Assembly (NCBI GenBank): GCA_007125875.1
Contig: SLCI01000014.1
Location: 1 to 9,793, forward strand
Source of the DNA: Kiritimatiellia bacterium
GTDB lineage: Bacteria > Verrucomicrobiota > Kiritimatiellia > SLAD01
Reading direction: 5' to 3'
DNA: 9,793 nt
Both the position numbers and the translations under genes were made by a program. Of this stretch, positions 1 to 6,108 are shown piece by piece. The notes under the pieces are model-generated. The model was not told the DNA's origin. It did no database searches and was given only the letters and a program-made list of their open reading frames with translations. Position 1 is the first letter of the stretch; each line of letters begins with the position of its first letter.

Positions 1-2
1 AT

Positions 3-248
3 ATTCCTTGGCGTGCCGCAAGCATCTTGAGCTTGATTCAGGATCCAAGCGGTGCGCCCATCATGATACAGAGATTACGAAATATGTCTTCCCGCGCCCC
101 CTCCGTTACTCTTCGAGAACTTCGGCGTGCGACCGGTCAGGATTTCCCCTTTGATCCCGACGCCCCGGAGGAAGTGCGCGAGGCGCAGATTCGCGTGTGG
201 GAAGAGTGGTGGGAGGGACAAATGGAGGTCCCCAATGTCGGGGATTGA
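3..248 (+). CDS. C-terminal end of a HEAT-repeat-like protein (partial, runs off left edge)
   Basis: The frame is open from base 3 without a stop, so this is the last ~81 residues of a gene that begins outside the window. A TTG at 27 could be read as a start, but no good ribosome binding site precedes it and the frame continues upstream. The tail has a TLRELRRATGQDFPFDPDA stretch followed by a helix rich in Glu, Arg and Trp (VWEEWWEGQ). From general knowledge, this pattern of 'TGxDFxxDP(x)AP', then a charged helix and 'W..WW', closes many HEAT-repeat or armadillo-like proteins of planctomycetes and verrucomicrobia, where it forms the last repeat. The role is unknown; such proteins usually act as binding scaffolds. 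The stop at 246-248 lies 15 bases before the next start, so the two genes may be cotranscribed. Partial status is sure; the family call is moderate. Confidence 0.6.
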   Translation: MPWRAASILSLIQDPSGAPIMIQRLRNMSSRAPSVTLRELRRATGQDFPFDPDAPEEVREAQIRVWEEWWEGQMEVPNVGD

Positions 249-263
249 TACTTTGAGGACATG

Positions 264-1460
264 ATGACAAGAAACGAACGCAAGCAATTTAAGCACGGCG
301 CCGCAGTGATCGGTAGTTTGCTGGCAATGTGCCTGCCTCCTGCCGGTGCCTCGACGACCATCGATCGTCCAACGGTGGGGGATTTGGATGGCGTTGTTGT
401 CATGGGAAATTGGAGTGGCGCAGCGCTCGCAGAACGTCGCCACGCGGTGTGGGGCTGGGAAGACTACAGCTTCCTCACTCATTCGTCTCAGCAGGAGTAT
501 TTGGGAACGCTGAAGTCGAACCTGTTAGAGGTTGTGGACTCCTATATCAATTTAACGAACCGGATGAGCGGAACCTATACCAGTTGGTATTCTCAATTCG
601 ACACATCGGGGCACACCAATCAGGCTTCATACCAGTCTTCTGTAACACATCCGCCCCATTGGAATATCAGCAGCCTGACCGAGTACCTCTCCCTGCCAAA
701 TAACTATTTTGCCTATACGCCGATGCGAATTGCCGATTCGTATGTTGATGAACACATGGCGGTGGGGTTCAGCGCTTTAGATTACGGATGGGGGAACCTG
801 ACGGCCGCCATTATGTCATTGCAGGATCTATATTTTGTCAGTGGAACCATATTGAAACCTGCCAGATGGGCAGAAGAGTCCTGTGGGTCGCTTGTTGGAT
901 GTGGCCTTCCCGGAACGTTATTTGAAGAGGGCGAGCCGTCCGCTTTTGTCGGGGCGGGGCTGTTTCGTAGTTTTTACTGGGCTTATTACGATGGCATAGA
1001 AGAGGGAAGCTATTCGCTTATTGGGGGAGGGGGGGAATCATACACGGAATACTATGGTTATCGTACCCTGATCTCGTTCCAAGCGAAACTGGGGATTTCC
1101 TCGTCGGGGCCCTGGATGGATTGGGTGGATTCTCTTTCCGATTCAGTTTTTCAGTGGTATGCCTATGAGTACGAGACAGCGACCAGATTCTGGTCGAAAA
1201 AGGATGTAGGGAGTGACTTCTGCGGGCCCGGGGGCGAGGAGGAATCGGAGTACTTCCGTCACGGATTCCAGCTCATCCTAACGGCTTCCGGTTTACGCAT
1301 CGGCAACGAACCGGATCATTTGGGGGGGCGTATATGCGGCTCAAGACTGGCAAATGTCACCAGCAGAAATAGCGGAGTGTCGCGCGGAATTTTGTTTCGC
1401 GGAATATGCGACCGGGGAAGATTATTTTGTATTTCATTGGACTTGCTGGGAACAGGATGA
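264..1460 (+). CDS. Unrecognised secreted protein, C-terminus frameshifted
   Basis: I do not recognise this family. Two ATGs stand in tandem at 261 and 264. The GAGG at 255-258 is only 2 bases from the first but 5 from the second, so 264 is preferred. The N-terminus is a typical Sec signal peptide: basic residues 3-11, a hydrophobic core at about 12-26, and a likely cut after A27-G-A29. There is no lipobox. The mature part is rich in Tyr, Trp, Ser and Gly, with no membrane segment or catalytic motif that I can name; it is probably extracytoplasmic. Cysteines occur as a pair (ESCGSLVGC) and singly (DFCG). The reading after about base 1322 turns Arg-rich and unlike the rest, ending at 1460. Removing one G from the run at 1322-1328 restores a 444-residue protein (443 from the 264 start) ending at 1596. 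This may be a sequencing error, a decayed gene or a slippery switch. Coding confidence is high; function is unknown. Confidence 0.75.
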   Translation: MTRNERKQFKHGAAVIGSLLAMCLPPAGASTTIDRPTVGDLDGVVVMGNWSGAALAERRHAVWGWEDYSFLTHSSQQEYLGTLKSNLLEVVDSYINLTNRMSGTYTSWYSQFDTSGHTNQASYQSSVTHPPHWNISSLTEYLSLPNNYFAYTPMRIADSYVDEHMAVGFSALDYGWGNLTAAIMSLQDLYFVSGTILKPARWAEESCGSLVGCGLPGTLFEEGEPSAFVGAGLFRSFYWAYYDGIEEGSYSLIGGGGESYTEYYGYRTLISFQAKLGISSSGPWMDWVDSLSDSVFQWYAYEYETATRFWSKKDVGSDFCGPGGEEESEYFRHGFQLILTASGLRIGNEPDHLGGRICGSRLANVTSRNSGVSRGILFRGICDRGRLFCISLDLLGTG

Positions 1461-1596
1461 CCCCTTGGAAGACATTGCCGAATTTTTTGTGTTGGGGGCT
1501 CAGGTTCGCGGTGCAACTTCAATCGGCGTGATTGGAGGGGCTGTTGTTGGCATCTGGCGGCCTGAATTCAACTATACAATAGTGGGTCTGCCTTAA
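1321..1596 (+). pseudogene. Out-of-frame C-terminal part of the secreted protein at 264
   Basis: In the frame one base ahead of the preceding gene, codons from 1321 to the TAA at 1594-1596 read as a plausible protein end: WGGVYAAQDWQM, then a segment with three cysteines (AECRAEFC and HWTCW), an acidic stretch, and a small-residue hydrophobic part (SIGVIGGAVVG). Its composition (Trp, Tyr, Phe, Cys, acidic) matches the upstream gene, whereas the upstream frame over the same bases is Arg-rich and unnatural. An ATG at 1354 could start an 80-residue ORF, but I see no ribosome binding site there. I infer this is the displaced tail of the same gene, separated by one extra base in G7 at 1322-1328. 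The joined protein would carry six cysteines after the signal peptide, three on each side of the break, consistent with disulfide bonding. Confidence 0.6.
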
Positions 1597-1851
1597 CCAT
1601 CGCGGCACAGCGCTAGCAATCAACACCATCCGGTTGTAGCCGTACGTGTCCATGGACTCGCTCCATCCGCTTTTCTCGCCTCGATCTCCATTCTTTAATT
1701 AAACTTTTGCTCCAGCGGGACAAGCCCGCTGGGGGCATCCAGTGCTTACGGGATTCGTCTCGCCGATCCGTTACCGCAAACTCGGGCTGGAGTTCATACG
1801 CATTCTGTTCTATCCTGTGCGTGAACAACAGAGTGCGTGGAGGGCGACAGC
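1597..1851. other. Gap between the secreted-protein gene and ppk2
   Basis: This stretch of about 255 bases has no convincing ORF on either strand. It holds a short AT-rich patch with the palindrome TTAATTAA around 1696-1703, a GC-rich hairpin at 1712-1732, and the ppk2 ribosome binding site GGAGGG at 1839-1844. A weak -10-like TATCCT lies at 1811-1816, but no fitting -35 box precedes it. A promoter for ppk2 is expected here because the upstream gene is unrelated, but I cannot place it. Confidence 0.4.
1712..1732. repeat. Perfect 8-bp inverted repeat (hairpin)
   Basis: CCAGCGGG at 1712-1719 and CCCGCTGG at 1725-1732 are exact inverted copies around a 5-base loop; a T-G and a C-G pair can extend the stem outward. 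No T-run follows on either strand, so it is not a classical intrinsic terminator. It may act as a weak or factor-assisted terminator of the upstream gene or as a leader structure of ppk2. Confidence 0.5.
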
Positions 1852-2694
1852 ATGGCAAAGAAGCAGACGAAGAAAAAGGCAGAGCAAGCGGAAGCGAAGA
1901 AACCCAAGAAGCTGAAGCGCAAGGTGTATGAAGCTGAACTGGCGCGCTTGCAGACCGAGCTGGTCAAGTTGCAGGAATGGATTCGCGCCAAGAAGCTCAA
2001 AGTGGTCGTCATCTTTGAAGGGCGCGACGCAGCAGGGAAGGGGGGCGCAATCAAGCGCATCACCGAAAGTCTGAATCCGCGCATCTGCCGGGTCGTCGCC
2101 TTAGGCACACCCACCGAGAAAGAAAAGACGCAGTGGTATTTCCAGCGTTATGTGCCCCACTTGCCGGCCGCAGGTGAAATGGTGTTATTTGACCGCAGTT
2201 GGTATAACCGGGCCGGTGTCGAGCGCGTGATGGGATTTTGTACCGAAGACGAATATCAGGAGTTCATGCGATCCTGTCCGGAATTCGAACGTATGTTGAT
2301 CCGTTCGGGTGTTCAGTTGATCAAGTATTGGTTCTCGGTCAGTGATGATGAACAAGAGAAGCGCTTCCAGTCACGCATCAAGGAGCCGACCAAGCGCTGG
2401 AAACTCAGTCCAATGGATTTGGAGTCGCGCGCACGCTGGGTAGAGTATTCCGAGGCGAAGGATGTGATGTTTGCGCACACCGATATTAAACAGGCACCGT
2501 GGTACGTCGTTGAGGCGGATGAAAAACGGCGCGCGCGGCTAAACTGCATGCGACATCTGTTGGAGATGATCCCTTATGAGGATTTGACCCCGGATCCGAT
2601 CAAGCTGCCTCCCCGTCAAGAATGTCGCGGTTACGTCCGTCCTCCAATCGATACACAAAATTTTGTGCCGGACTATTTTGCAGATCACCGTTAA
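1852..2694 (+). CDS. ppk2: Polyphosphate kinase 2 (PPK2), probably class I
   Basis: This cytoplasmic enzyme moves phosphate between inorganic polyphosphate and nucleotides (NDP + polyP to NTP, and the reverse). The ATG at 1852 is chosen over the GTG at 1837 because GGAGGG at 1839-1844 sits 7 bases before it; the protein is then 280 residues, the usual size for a one-domain PPK2. The Walker A loop GRDAAGKGG is at residues 57-65, the Walker B segment FDRSWYNR at about 113-120 (Asp114 likely binds metal), and the lid region KRWKLSPMDLESR at about 181-192. It ends with the usual family tail ('YVRPP', then 'VPDYF'). The first 24 residues are unusually basic, 12 of 24 being Lys or Arg; such tails may bind polyphosphate, which is inference. 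Single-domain members with these motifs mostly belong to class I, acting on nucleoside diphosphates; class cannot be proved by eye. The UPF0316 gene follows after 20 bases and is probably cotranscribed. Confidence 0.93.
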   Translation: MAKKQTKKKAEQAEAKKPKKLKRKVYEAELARLQTELVKLQEWIRAKKLKVVVIFEGRDAAGKGGAIKRITESLNPRICRVVALGTPTEKEKTQWYFQRYVPHLPAAGEMVLFDRSWYNRAGVERVMGFCTEDEYQEFMRSCPEFERMLIRSGVQLIKYWFSVSDDEQEKRFQSRIKEPTKRWKLSPMDLESRARWVEYSEAKDVMFAHTDIKQAPWYVVEADEKRRARLNCMRHLLEMIPYEDLTPDPIKLPPRQECRGYVRPPIDTQNFVPDYFADHR

Positions 2695-2714
2695 ACCTTT
2701 AAGGTCTCCCGGAT

Positions 2715-3311
2715 ATGGTTGAATTCTGGCAAGCACATGGGTGGGCTTGGGTCGTTTTACCCACGCTGATTTTCTGCGCCCGCATCGTCGATGTATCCAT
2801 CTCGACATTGCGCTTCATGTTCCTGGCGCGCGGTGCACGTTGGCCGACCGTTCTCATCGGCTTCTTTGAGGCGTTGGTCTGGATCATCATCATTAGTCAG
2901 ATCATCCGGAATTTAGATAATGTCATGGGCTTCATCGCATATGCGGCCGGTTTTTCTGCGGGCACCTATGTCGGTATTCGAATTGAAGAACGCCTCGCGT
3001 TCGGGAAAATCGTTATGCGGGTGATCACGCAAAAACCAGCAGATGCGCTGCTTGATGCGCTGAAGGCAAAGCAATACGGGGTTACCAACTTTCCGGCTGA
3101 GGGTGCTAAAGGGCCGGTACAAATTATCTTCATGGTGCTGCGTCGAGCGCAACTTGAGTCCGTTGTTGAACTGATTAAATCCCACAATCCAAATGCATTC
3201 TACACAATCGAAGATGTTCGATTCGCTAGTGAAGGGGCACACCCACTACCCCCGGTACAAGCCCGACCAAGTGCACCGAAATTCGGTCTCTGGCGTCGCC
3301 GTGCCCACTAG
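2715..3311 (+). CDS. UPF0316 membrane protein (DUF5698 + DUF2179)
   Basis: This 198-residue protein has the typical layout of the UPF0316 family: three hydrophobic segments at about residues 10-31, 44-64 and 67-88 with the signature ARIVDVSISTLRFMF between the first two, then a soluble DUF2179-type domain (about 100-165) containing a GAKGPVQIIFMVLRR strand segment. It should sit in the inner membrane with the DUF2179 domain probably in the cytoplasm. The biochemical role of the family is not established; DUF2179 is thought to be a small sensory or ligand-binding module. The last ~25 residues are Pro/Arg-rich and look disordered. The start ATG at 2715 is preceded by AAGG at 2701-2704 with a longish 10-base spacer. 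It lies 20 bases after ppk2, suggesting one transcript, but a functional link to polyphosphate is only inferred from position. Confidence 0.88.
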   Translation: MVEFWQAHGWAWVVLPTLIFCARIVDVSISTLRFMFLARGARWPTVLIGFFEALVWIIIISQIIRNLDNVMGFIAYAAGFSAGTYVGIRIEERLAFGKIVMRVITQKPADALLDALKAKQYGVTNFPAEGAKGPVQIIFMVLRRAQLESVVELIKSHNPNAFYTIEDVRFASEGAHPLPPVQARPSAPKFGLWRRRAH

Positions 3312-3430
3312 CGGTTCTACCTTTAGATATTCTAACAACAATCTAACACTTTCTGATGACAGGGCATAATGTGAGGTGTATTGATGAGTTGTGCCATGAC
3401 TAATTGTTCAGTCTCAATTGAAGGGAAATT

Positions 3431-3862
3431 ATGAAAAAACGGATGATCTTACCGCTGATACTGCTGACACTGCTGTTAGCTGCGCCATCGATTCAAGCTG
3501 CTGATACCTATACGGTTGTACGTGTATCGACGCCGCTGATCTTTAGCGGTGCGGCCACGGTTCGCCTAGGTGAATTCTCTCCTCAACTACGCCCATCACT
3601 TCAGGCTGAGATAGGTGTTGGGGGCGGCCGATTGGCCGTTGGATACGACAACATTGGACTCAAACGAATCGGTTATGGTCTCAAGGCGACGCTATTGCAC
3701 ACATGGCTAGAACCGCTTGATGTCGATCGCGATCAATCATTTTTGGGGCTTGAGGCAGAACTCAGTGTTAGACGTTTGCTGGTGAATGTAGGCGGGTTTC
3801 GTCGTGTCAGTGCCGGCGATGACGATTGGCTAGTCTCTGCGGGACTCGGTTTCATCTTCTAG
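3431..3862 (+). CDS. Small exported beta-rich protein, possible outer-membrane barrel
   Basis: This is a 143-residue protein of no family I can name. A clear signal peptide opens it: MKKRM, then a Leu-rich core (residues 6-17), with a likely cut after Ile-Gln-Ala at about 22-23. The mature part of ~120 residues is mostly alternating hydrophobic/polar stretches such as LQAEIGVGGGRLAVGY, YGLKATLLHTWL, LEAELSVRRLLVNVGGF and WLVSAGLGFIF. This is what transmembrane beta-strands look like, and the final Phe is the classic C-terminal signature recognised by the BAM machinery. Six to eight strands would fit, a small barrel. The start is supported by AAGG at 3421-3424, 6 bases ahead. The patatin-like gene begins 15 bases after the stop, so they are probably one operon; the barrel may anchor or export the lipase, or be unrelated. 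Confidence is good for a secreted protein, moderate for a barrel. Confidence 0.7.
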   Translation: MKKRMILPLILLTLLLAAPSIQAADTYTVVRVSTPLIFSGAATVRLGEFSPQLRPSLQAEIGVGGGRLAVGYDNIGLKRIGYGLKATLLHTWLEPLDVDRDQSFLGLEAELSVRRLLVNVGGFRRVSAGDDDWLVSAGLGFIF

Positions 3863-3877
3863 GCTGAGAAAAGCACC

Positions 3878-4777
3878 ATGATTCGAAAGTATCACTTCGC
3901 CGCATTTATAGCATACACCTTCGTCGCTACATCTGCCTATGCTGATCGTCCAACCATTGGACTAGCCTTGGGCGGAGGCGGGGCAAATGGTCTCGCACAC
4001 GTGGTTATGTTGGAGTTGCTGGATGAATTGAATGTCCGACCCGATTACATTGCTGGCACCAGTATTGGGGCGATTATGGGAGCTCTTTACGCGTCAGGAT
4101 TTGAAGGGAAGGATATTCGGAATTTAGTGGATGAGGTTATCGCACAAGAGACCGATGGATGGCGTGAGTTGCTGCTTGATCGGAAAATCCTTCGTTCGAT
4201 TGAATTTATTGATCCGAGCTTGGGGAGGGGGGGGCTAATCCGCGGCGATAAATTTGTCTCGTTCTTGAATGATGCGATCGAGAAAGAATCGTTTTCTGAG
4301 CTACCCATTCCGCTCAAAGTCGTCGCAACAGATTTGAAGACTGGTGAACAGGTTGTACTGGAATCGGGCAAGATTGGTCCCGCTGTGCAGGCCAGTATGG
4401 CGATACCCGGGCTTTTTGCGCCAGTCCATATTGATGGGCGTCTGCTTGTGGATGGGGGATTGGTCAATCCCGTTCCCTTCGATTTGCTGTCGGACAAATG
4501 CGATTTCGTTATCGCAATAGATGTCATCGGCAGCTTGGACCAAGAAGAAGACCCCTCCTTTGTCGATGCGACGGTAACCTCAGCGCGTATCTTTCAGCTC
4601 AGTATTCTGCGGGAAAAAAGACGGCACGGTGAACCCGATATCTTTATCGATACAGAAATCAGGGACATTAAGGTGCTGCAGTTCCACAAAGCCGAAAATA
4701 TTTATACCCAAGCCGAAGGAGCAGTCGAGCGACTCCGTGAAGCGTTGCAGGAAAAGCTGGGTTTAGTGGAAGAGTAG
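3878..4777 (+). CDS. Exported patatin-like phospholipase
   Basis: This is a serine hydrolase of the patatin/RssA/NTE group that releases fatty acids from phospholipids or other lipids using a Ser-Asp dyad. The nucleophile elbow G60-T-S62-I-G64 and the D192-G-G motif are both present, as is the glycine-rich oxyanion loop G32-G-G-G-A-N-G38. The family usually has Arg or Lys where Asn37 stands. Other family marks are RGGLIRGDKF (about 117-126), VVATDLKTGE (148-157) and ASMAIPGLFAP (172-182). Residues 1-22 form a signal peptide with a probable cut after A20-Y-A22, so the enzyme should act in the periplasm or beyond, unlike cytoplasmic RssA. It has no POTRA or barrel domain of its own, which separates it from PlpD-type autotransporters, but a small barrel-like gene lies 15 bases upstream. 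A G8 run at 4227-4234 is in frame. The ribosome binding site is weak (GAGAA around 3866-3870), so translation may be coupled to the upstream gene. Confidence 0.92.
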   Translation: MIRKYHFAAFIAYTFVATSAYADRPTIGLALGGGGANGLAHVVMLELLDELNVRPDYIAGTSIGAIMGALYASGFEGKDIRNLVDEVIAQETDGWRELLLDRKILRSIEFIDPSLGRGGLIRGDKFVSFLNDAIEKESFSELPIPLKVVATDLKTGEQVVLESGKIGPAVQASMAIPGLFAPVHIDGRLLVDGGLVNPVPFDLLSDKCDFVIAIDVIGSLDQEEDPSFVDATVTSARIFQLSILREKRRHGEPDIFIDTEIRDIKVLQFHKAENIYTQAEGAVERLREALQEKLGLVEE

Positions 4778-4839
4778 CGCCTTTTTGGCGAGCAACCGCC
4801 TCATGCACCGGGGAAGCGGAGAGTAGAATGAAGATAAAG
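4778..4839. other. Convergent spacer between patatin gene and tRNA-Lys
   Basis: The patatin gene and the tRNA gene point toward each other here. Only a 4-bp stem around a T5 loop (CGCC, TTTTT, GGCG at 4778-4790) is visible. It lacks a T-tract after the stem on either strand, so I cannot call a standard terminator for either transcript. Confidence 0.3.
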
Positions 4840-4915
4840 TGGTGAGCCGGGTGGGGCTCGAACCCACGACAACAGGCTTAAAAGGCCCGTGCTCTACCAA
4901 CTGAGCTACCGGCCC
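4840..4915 (-). tRNA. tRNA-Lys (anticodon UUU), CCA encoded
   Basis: Read on the minus strand, the 76 bases fold into a full cloverleaf. The acceptor arm GGGCCGG pairs with CCGGCTC with one G-U pair. The D-arm is GCTC/GAGC around AGTTGGTA. The anticodon stem is CGGGC/GCCTG with loop CTTTTAA, anticodon TTT at 4880-4882. The variable loop is 5 bases, and the T-arm is GTGGG/CCCAC with loop TTCGAGC. The discriminator base is A (4843), followed by an encoded CCA (4840-4842). Lysine codons AAA and AAG are the targets. The gene stands alone and faces the patatin gene. Confidence 0.98.
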
Positions 4916-4956
4916 ACAAATGTGATCAGCAGGGCGAAAACTCACACACTGTGGGG

Positions 4957-4985
4957 AACGTAGAAGATGATCGCTTGTTTGTCAA
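4957..4985 (-). promoter_or_regulatory. Sigma-70-type promoter of tRNA-Lys
   Basis: On the minus strand a perfect -35 box TTGACA (4980-4985) is followed after exactly 17 bases by TACGTT (4957-4962), which matches three of six consensus -10 bases including the key T, A and final T. The -10 box lies 42 bases from the mature tRNA 5' end, leaving a leader of about 35 bases to be removed by RNase P. The G/C-rich stretch after the -10 (CCCCAC on the minus strand) would suit stringent control, but that is inference. Confidence 0.55.
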
Positions 4986-5017
4986 ACCCTTGCTTTCCTG
5001 CAACAATCTCTTGAATA

Positions 5018-5062
5018 TGCAGATCATAGTGAATTTAGCTGTGGTGTTGAAATCGATCTGCA
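5018..5062. repeat. Spaced inverted repeat upstream of cysK
   Basis: TGCAGATC at 5018-5025 and GATCTGCA at 5055-5062 are perfect inverted copies, 29 bases apart, ending 6 bases before a TTGACA sequence (5069-5074). The two half-sites could be a paired operator for a regulator of the cysteine/methionine operon that starts at 5152, or arms of a long stem. The arms are short, so chance remains possible. Confidence 0.4.
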
Positions 5063-5068
5063 GAATAG

Positions 5069-5151
5069 TTGACAACACGGCGTATCAATGCAATTCTCTA
5101 TAAGTCGATAGATTTAGTGTTGATTAAGGTAGTCAGGAAAGGAATTCAGTC
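5069..5151 (+). promoter_or_regulatory. Probable promoter and leader region of the cysK operon
   Basis: A perfect -35-like TTGACA lies at 5069-5074. The clearest -10-like box, TATAAG at 5099-5104, is 24 bases away, too far for a standard pair, and the sequence at 17 bases (AATTCT at 5092-5097) is a poor match; the exact promoter is therefore open. The ribosome binding site is AAGGA at 5139-5143, 8 bases before the ATG. I looked for S-box (SAM-I) features such as the conserved GAGGGA core and saw none. Confidence 0.35.
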
Positions 5152-6105
5152 ATGGCGCGCATATACGAAGATAACTCCCAGTCCATCGGAAACACCCCAT
5201 TGGTCAAGCTCAACCACTTGGTTAAGGATGCCAAGGCAACTGTTCTGGCCAAGATTGAAGGTCGTAATCCGGCGTTTTCGGTGAAGTGCCGCATCGGAGC
5301 CAACATGATTTGGGACGCCGAAGAGCGAGGCGTATTGAAGCCAGGCGTTGAAATCATTGAGCCGACCAGTGGCAACACCGGTATTGCCTTGGCCTTCGTG
5401 GCGGCGGCCCGCGGTTATAAGCTTACACTCACGATGCCGGAAACCATGAGCTTGGAGCGGCGCCGGATATTAGCAGCGCTAGGTGCAAACTTGGTTTTGA
5501 CACCCGGACCGCAAGGAATGAAAGGGGCCATTGCCAAAGCGACTGAAATTGTCGAATCAGATCCCAAGCGTTGGTTTATGCCACAACAATTCAAAAATCC
5601 TGCTAATCCAGCGATTCATGAGAAAACTACCGGACCTGAGATCTGGGACGATACGGATGGCGAAATCGATGTGCTCGTCTCCGGGGTGGGCACCGGCGGA
5701 ACGATTACCGGTGTTTCCCGCTACATCAAGCAGGCCAAGGGGAAGGCTATCTGGTCGGTAGCCGTTGAGCCTACTGAAAGTCCTGTCATCTCTCAGACCT
5801 TAGCCGGTGAAGAGGTCAAGCCGGCGCCGCACAAGATTCAGGGAATCGGCGCGGGATTTGTGCCGGATAACTTGGACTTGTCGATTGTCGATCAAGTGGA
5901 ACAGGTGTCCAGCGAAGAGGCGATCCAGTTTGGTCGGCGACTCGCAACTGAAGAAGGTTTACTGGTTGGTATTTCCTGTGGCGCGGCTGCCTCGGTGGCG
6001 GTAAAGTTGGCGCAAGAGGAACGATTTGCAGGTAAGACAATTGTTGTCGTATTGCCGGATCTTGCTGAGCGTTATCTTTCCACGACACTATTCGAGCAGG
6101 CGTAA
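5152..6105 (+). CDS. cysK: Cysteine synthase A (O-acetylserine sulfhydrylase)
   Basis: This PLP enzyme makes cysteine from O-acetylserine and sulfide in the cytoplasm. The protein is 317 residues and closely resembles enterobacterial CysK along its whole length: the opening IYEDNSQSIGNTPLVKLN, the PLP lysine K45 in FSVKCRIGANMIWDAE, the substrate loop T72-SGNTG77, the phosphate-binding GVGTGGT (around residues 179-185), HKIQGIGAGFVP, and the final LPDLAERYLST. Position 276 is Cys in GISCGAA where the enterobacterial enzyme has Ser; this is a common family variant. The C-terminus is slightly shorter than in E. coli. The start is supported by AAGGA 8 bases upstream. The next gene begins 3 bases after the stop, so cysK leads a three-gene operon in which its product, cysteine, feeds the following transsulfuration enzymes. 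Confidence 0.97.
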   Translation: MARIYEDNSQSIGNTPLVKLNHLVKDAKATVLAKIEGRNPAFSVKCRIGANMIWDAEERGVLKPGVEIIEPTSGNTGIALAFVAAARGYKLTLTMPETMSLERRRILAALGANLVLTPGPQGMKGAIAKATEIVESDPKRWFMPQQFKNPANPAIHEKTTGPEIWDDTDGEIDVLVSGVGTGGTITGVSRYIKQAKGKAIWSVAVEPTESPVISQTLAGEEVKPAPHKIQGIGAGFVPDNLDLSIVDQVEQVSSEEAIQFGRRLATEEGLLVGISCGAAASVAVKLAQEERFAGKTIVVVLPDLAERYLSTTLFEQA

Positions 6106-6108
6106 TTC

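Noticed and set aside
75..482. 135-residue ORF on the minus strand
   Set aside because: It lies opposite two plus-strand frames with protein-like composition; its translation is Cys/His-rich without any motif, and no ribosome binding site is evident.
1354..1596. Independent 80-residue gene starting at ATG 1354
   Set aside because: No ribosome binding site, it overlaps the upstream frame, and the same frame reads naturally back to 1321; better explained as the displaced end of the secreted protein.
1837..1851. GTG at 1837 as the ppk2 start
   Set aside because: GGAGGG at 1839-1844 overlaps this codon's surroundings and is well spaced for the ATG at 1852.
4763..4945. 60-residue minus-strand ORF containing GPVAQLVEHGPFKPVVVGSS
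   Set aside because: This is the well-known artefact of translating a tRNA gene; it covers tRNA-Lys.
5018..5151. SAM riboswitch or T-box before the cysK operon
   Set aside because: No S-box core, no T-box sequence and no terminator hairpin with a T-run; only the spaced inverted repeat is seen.
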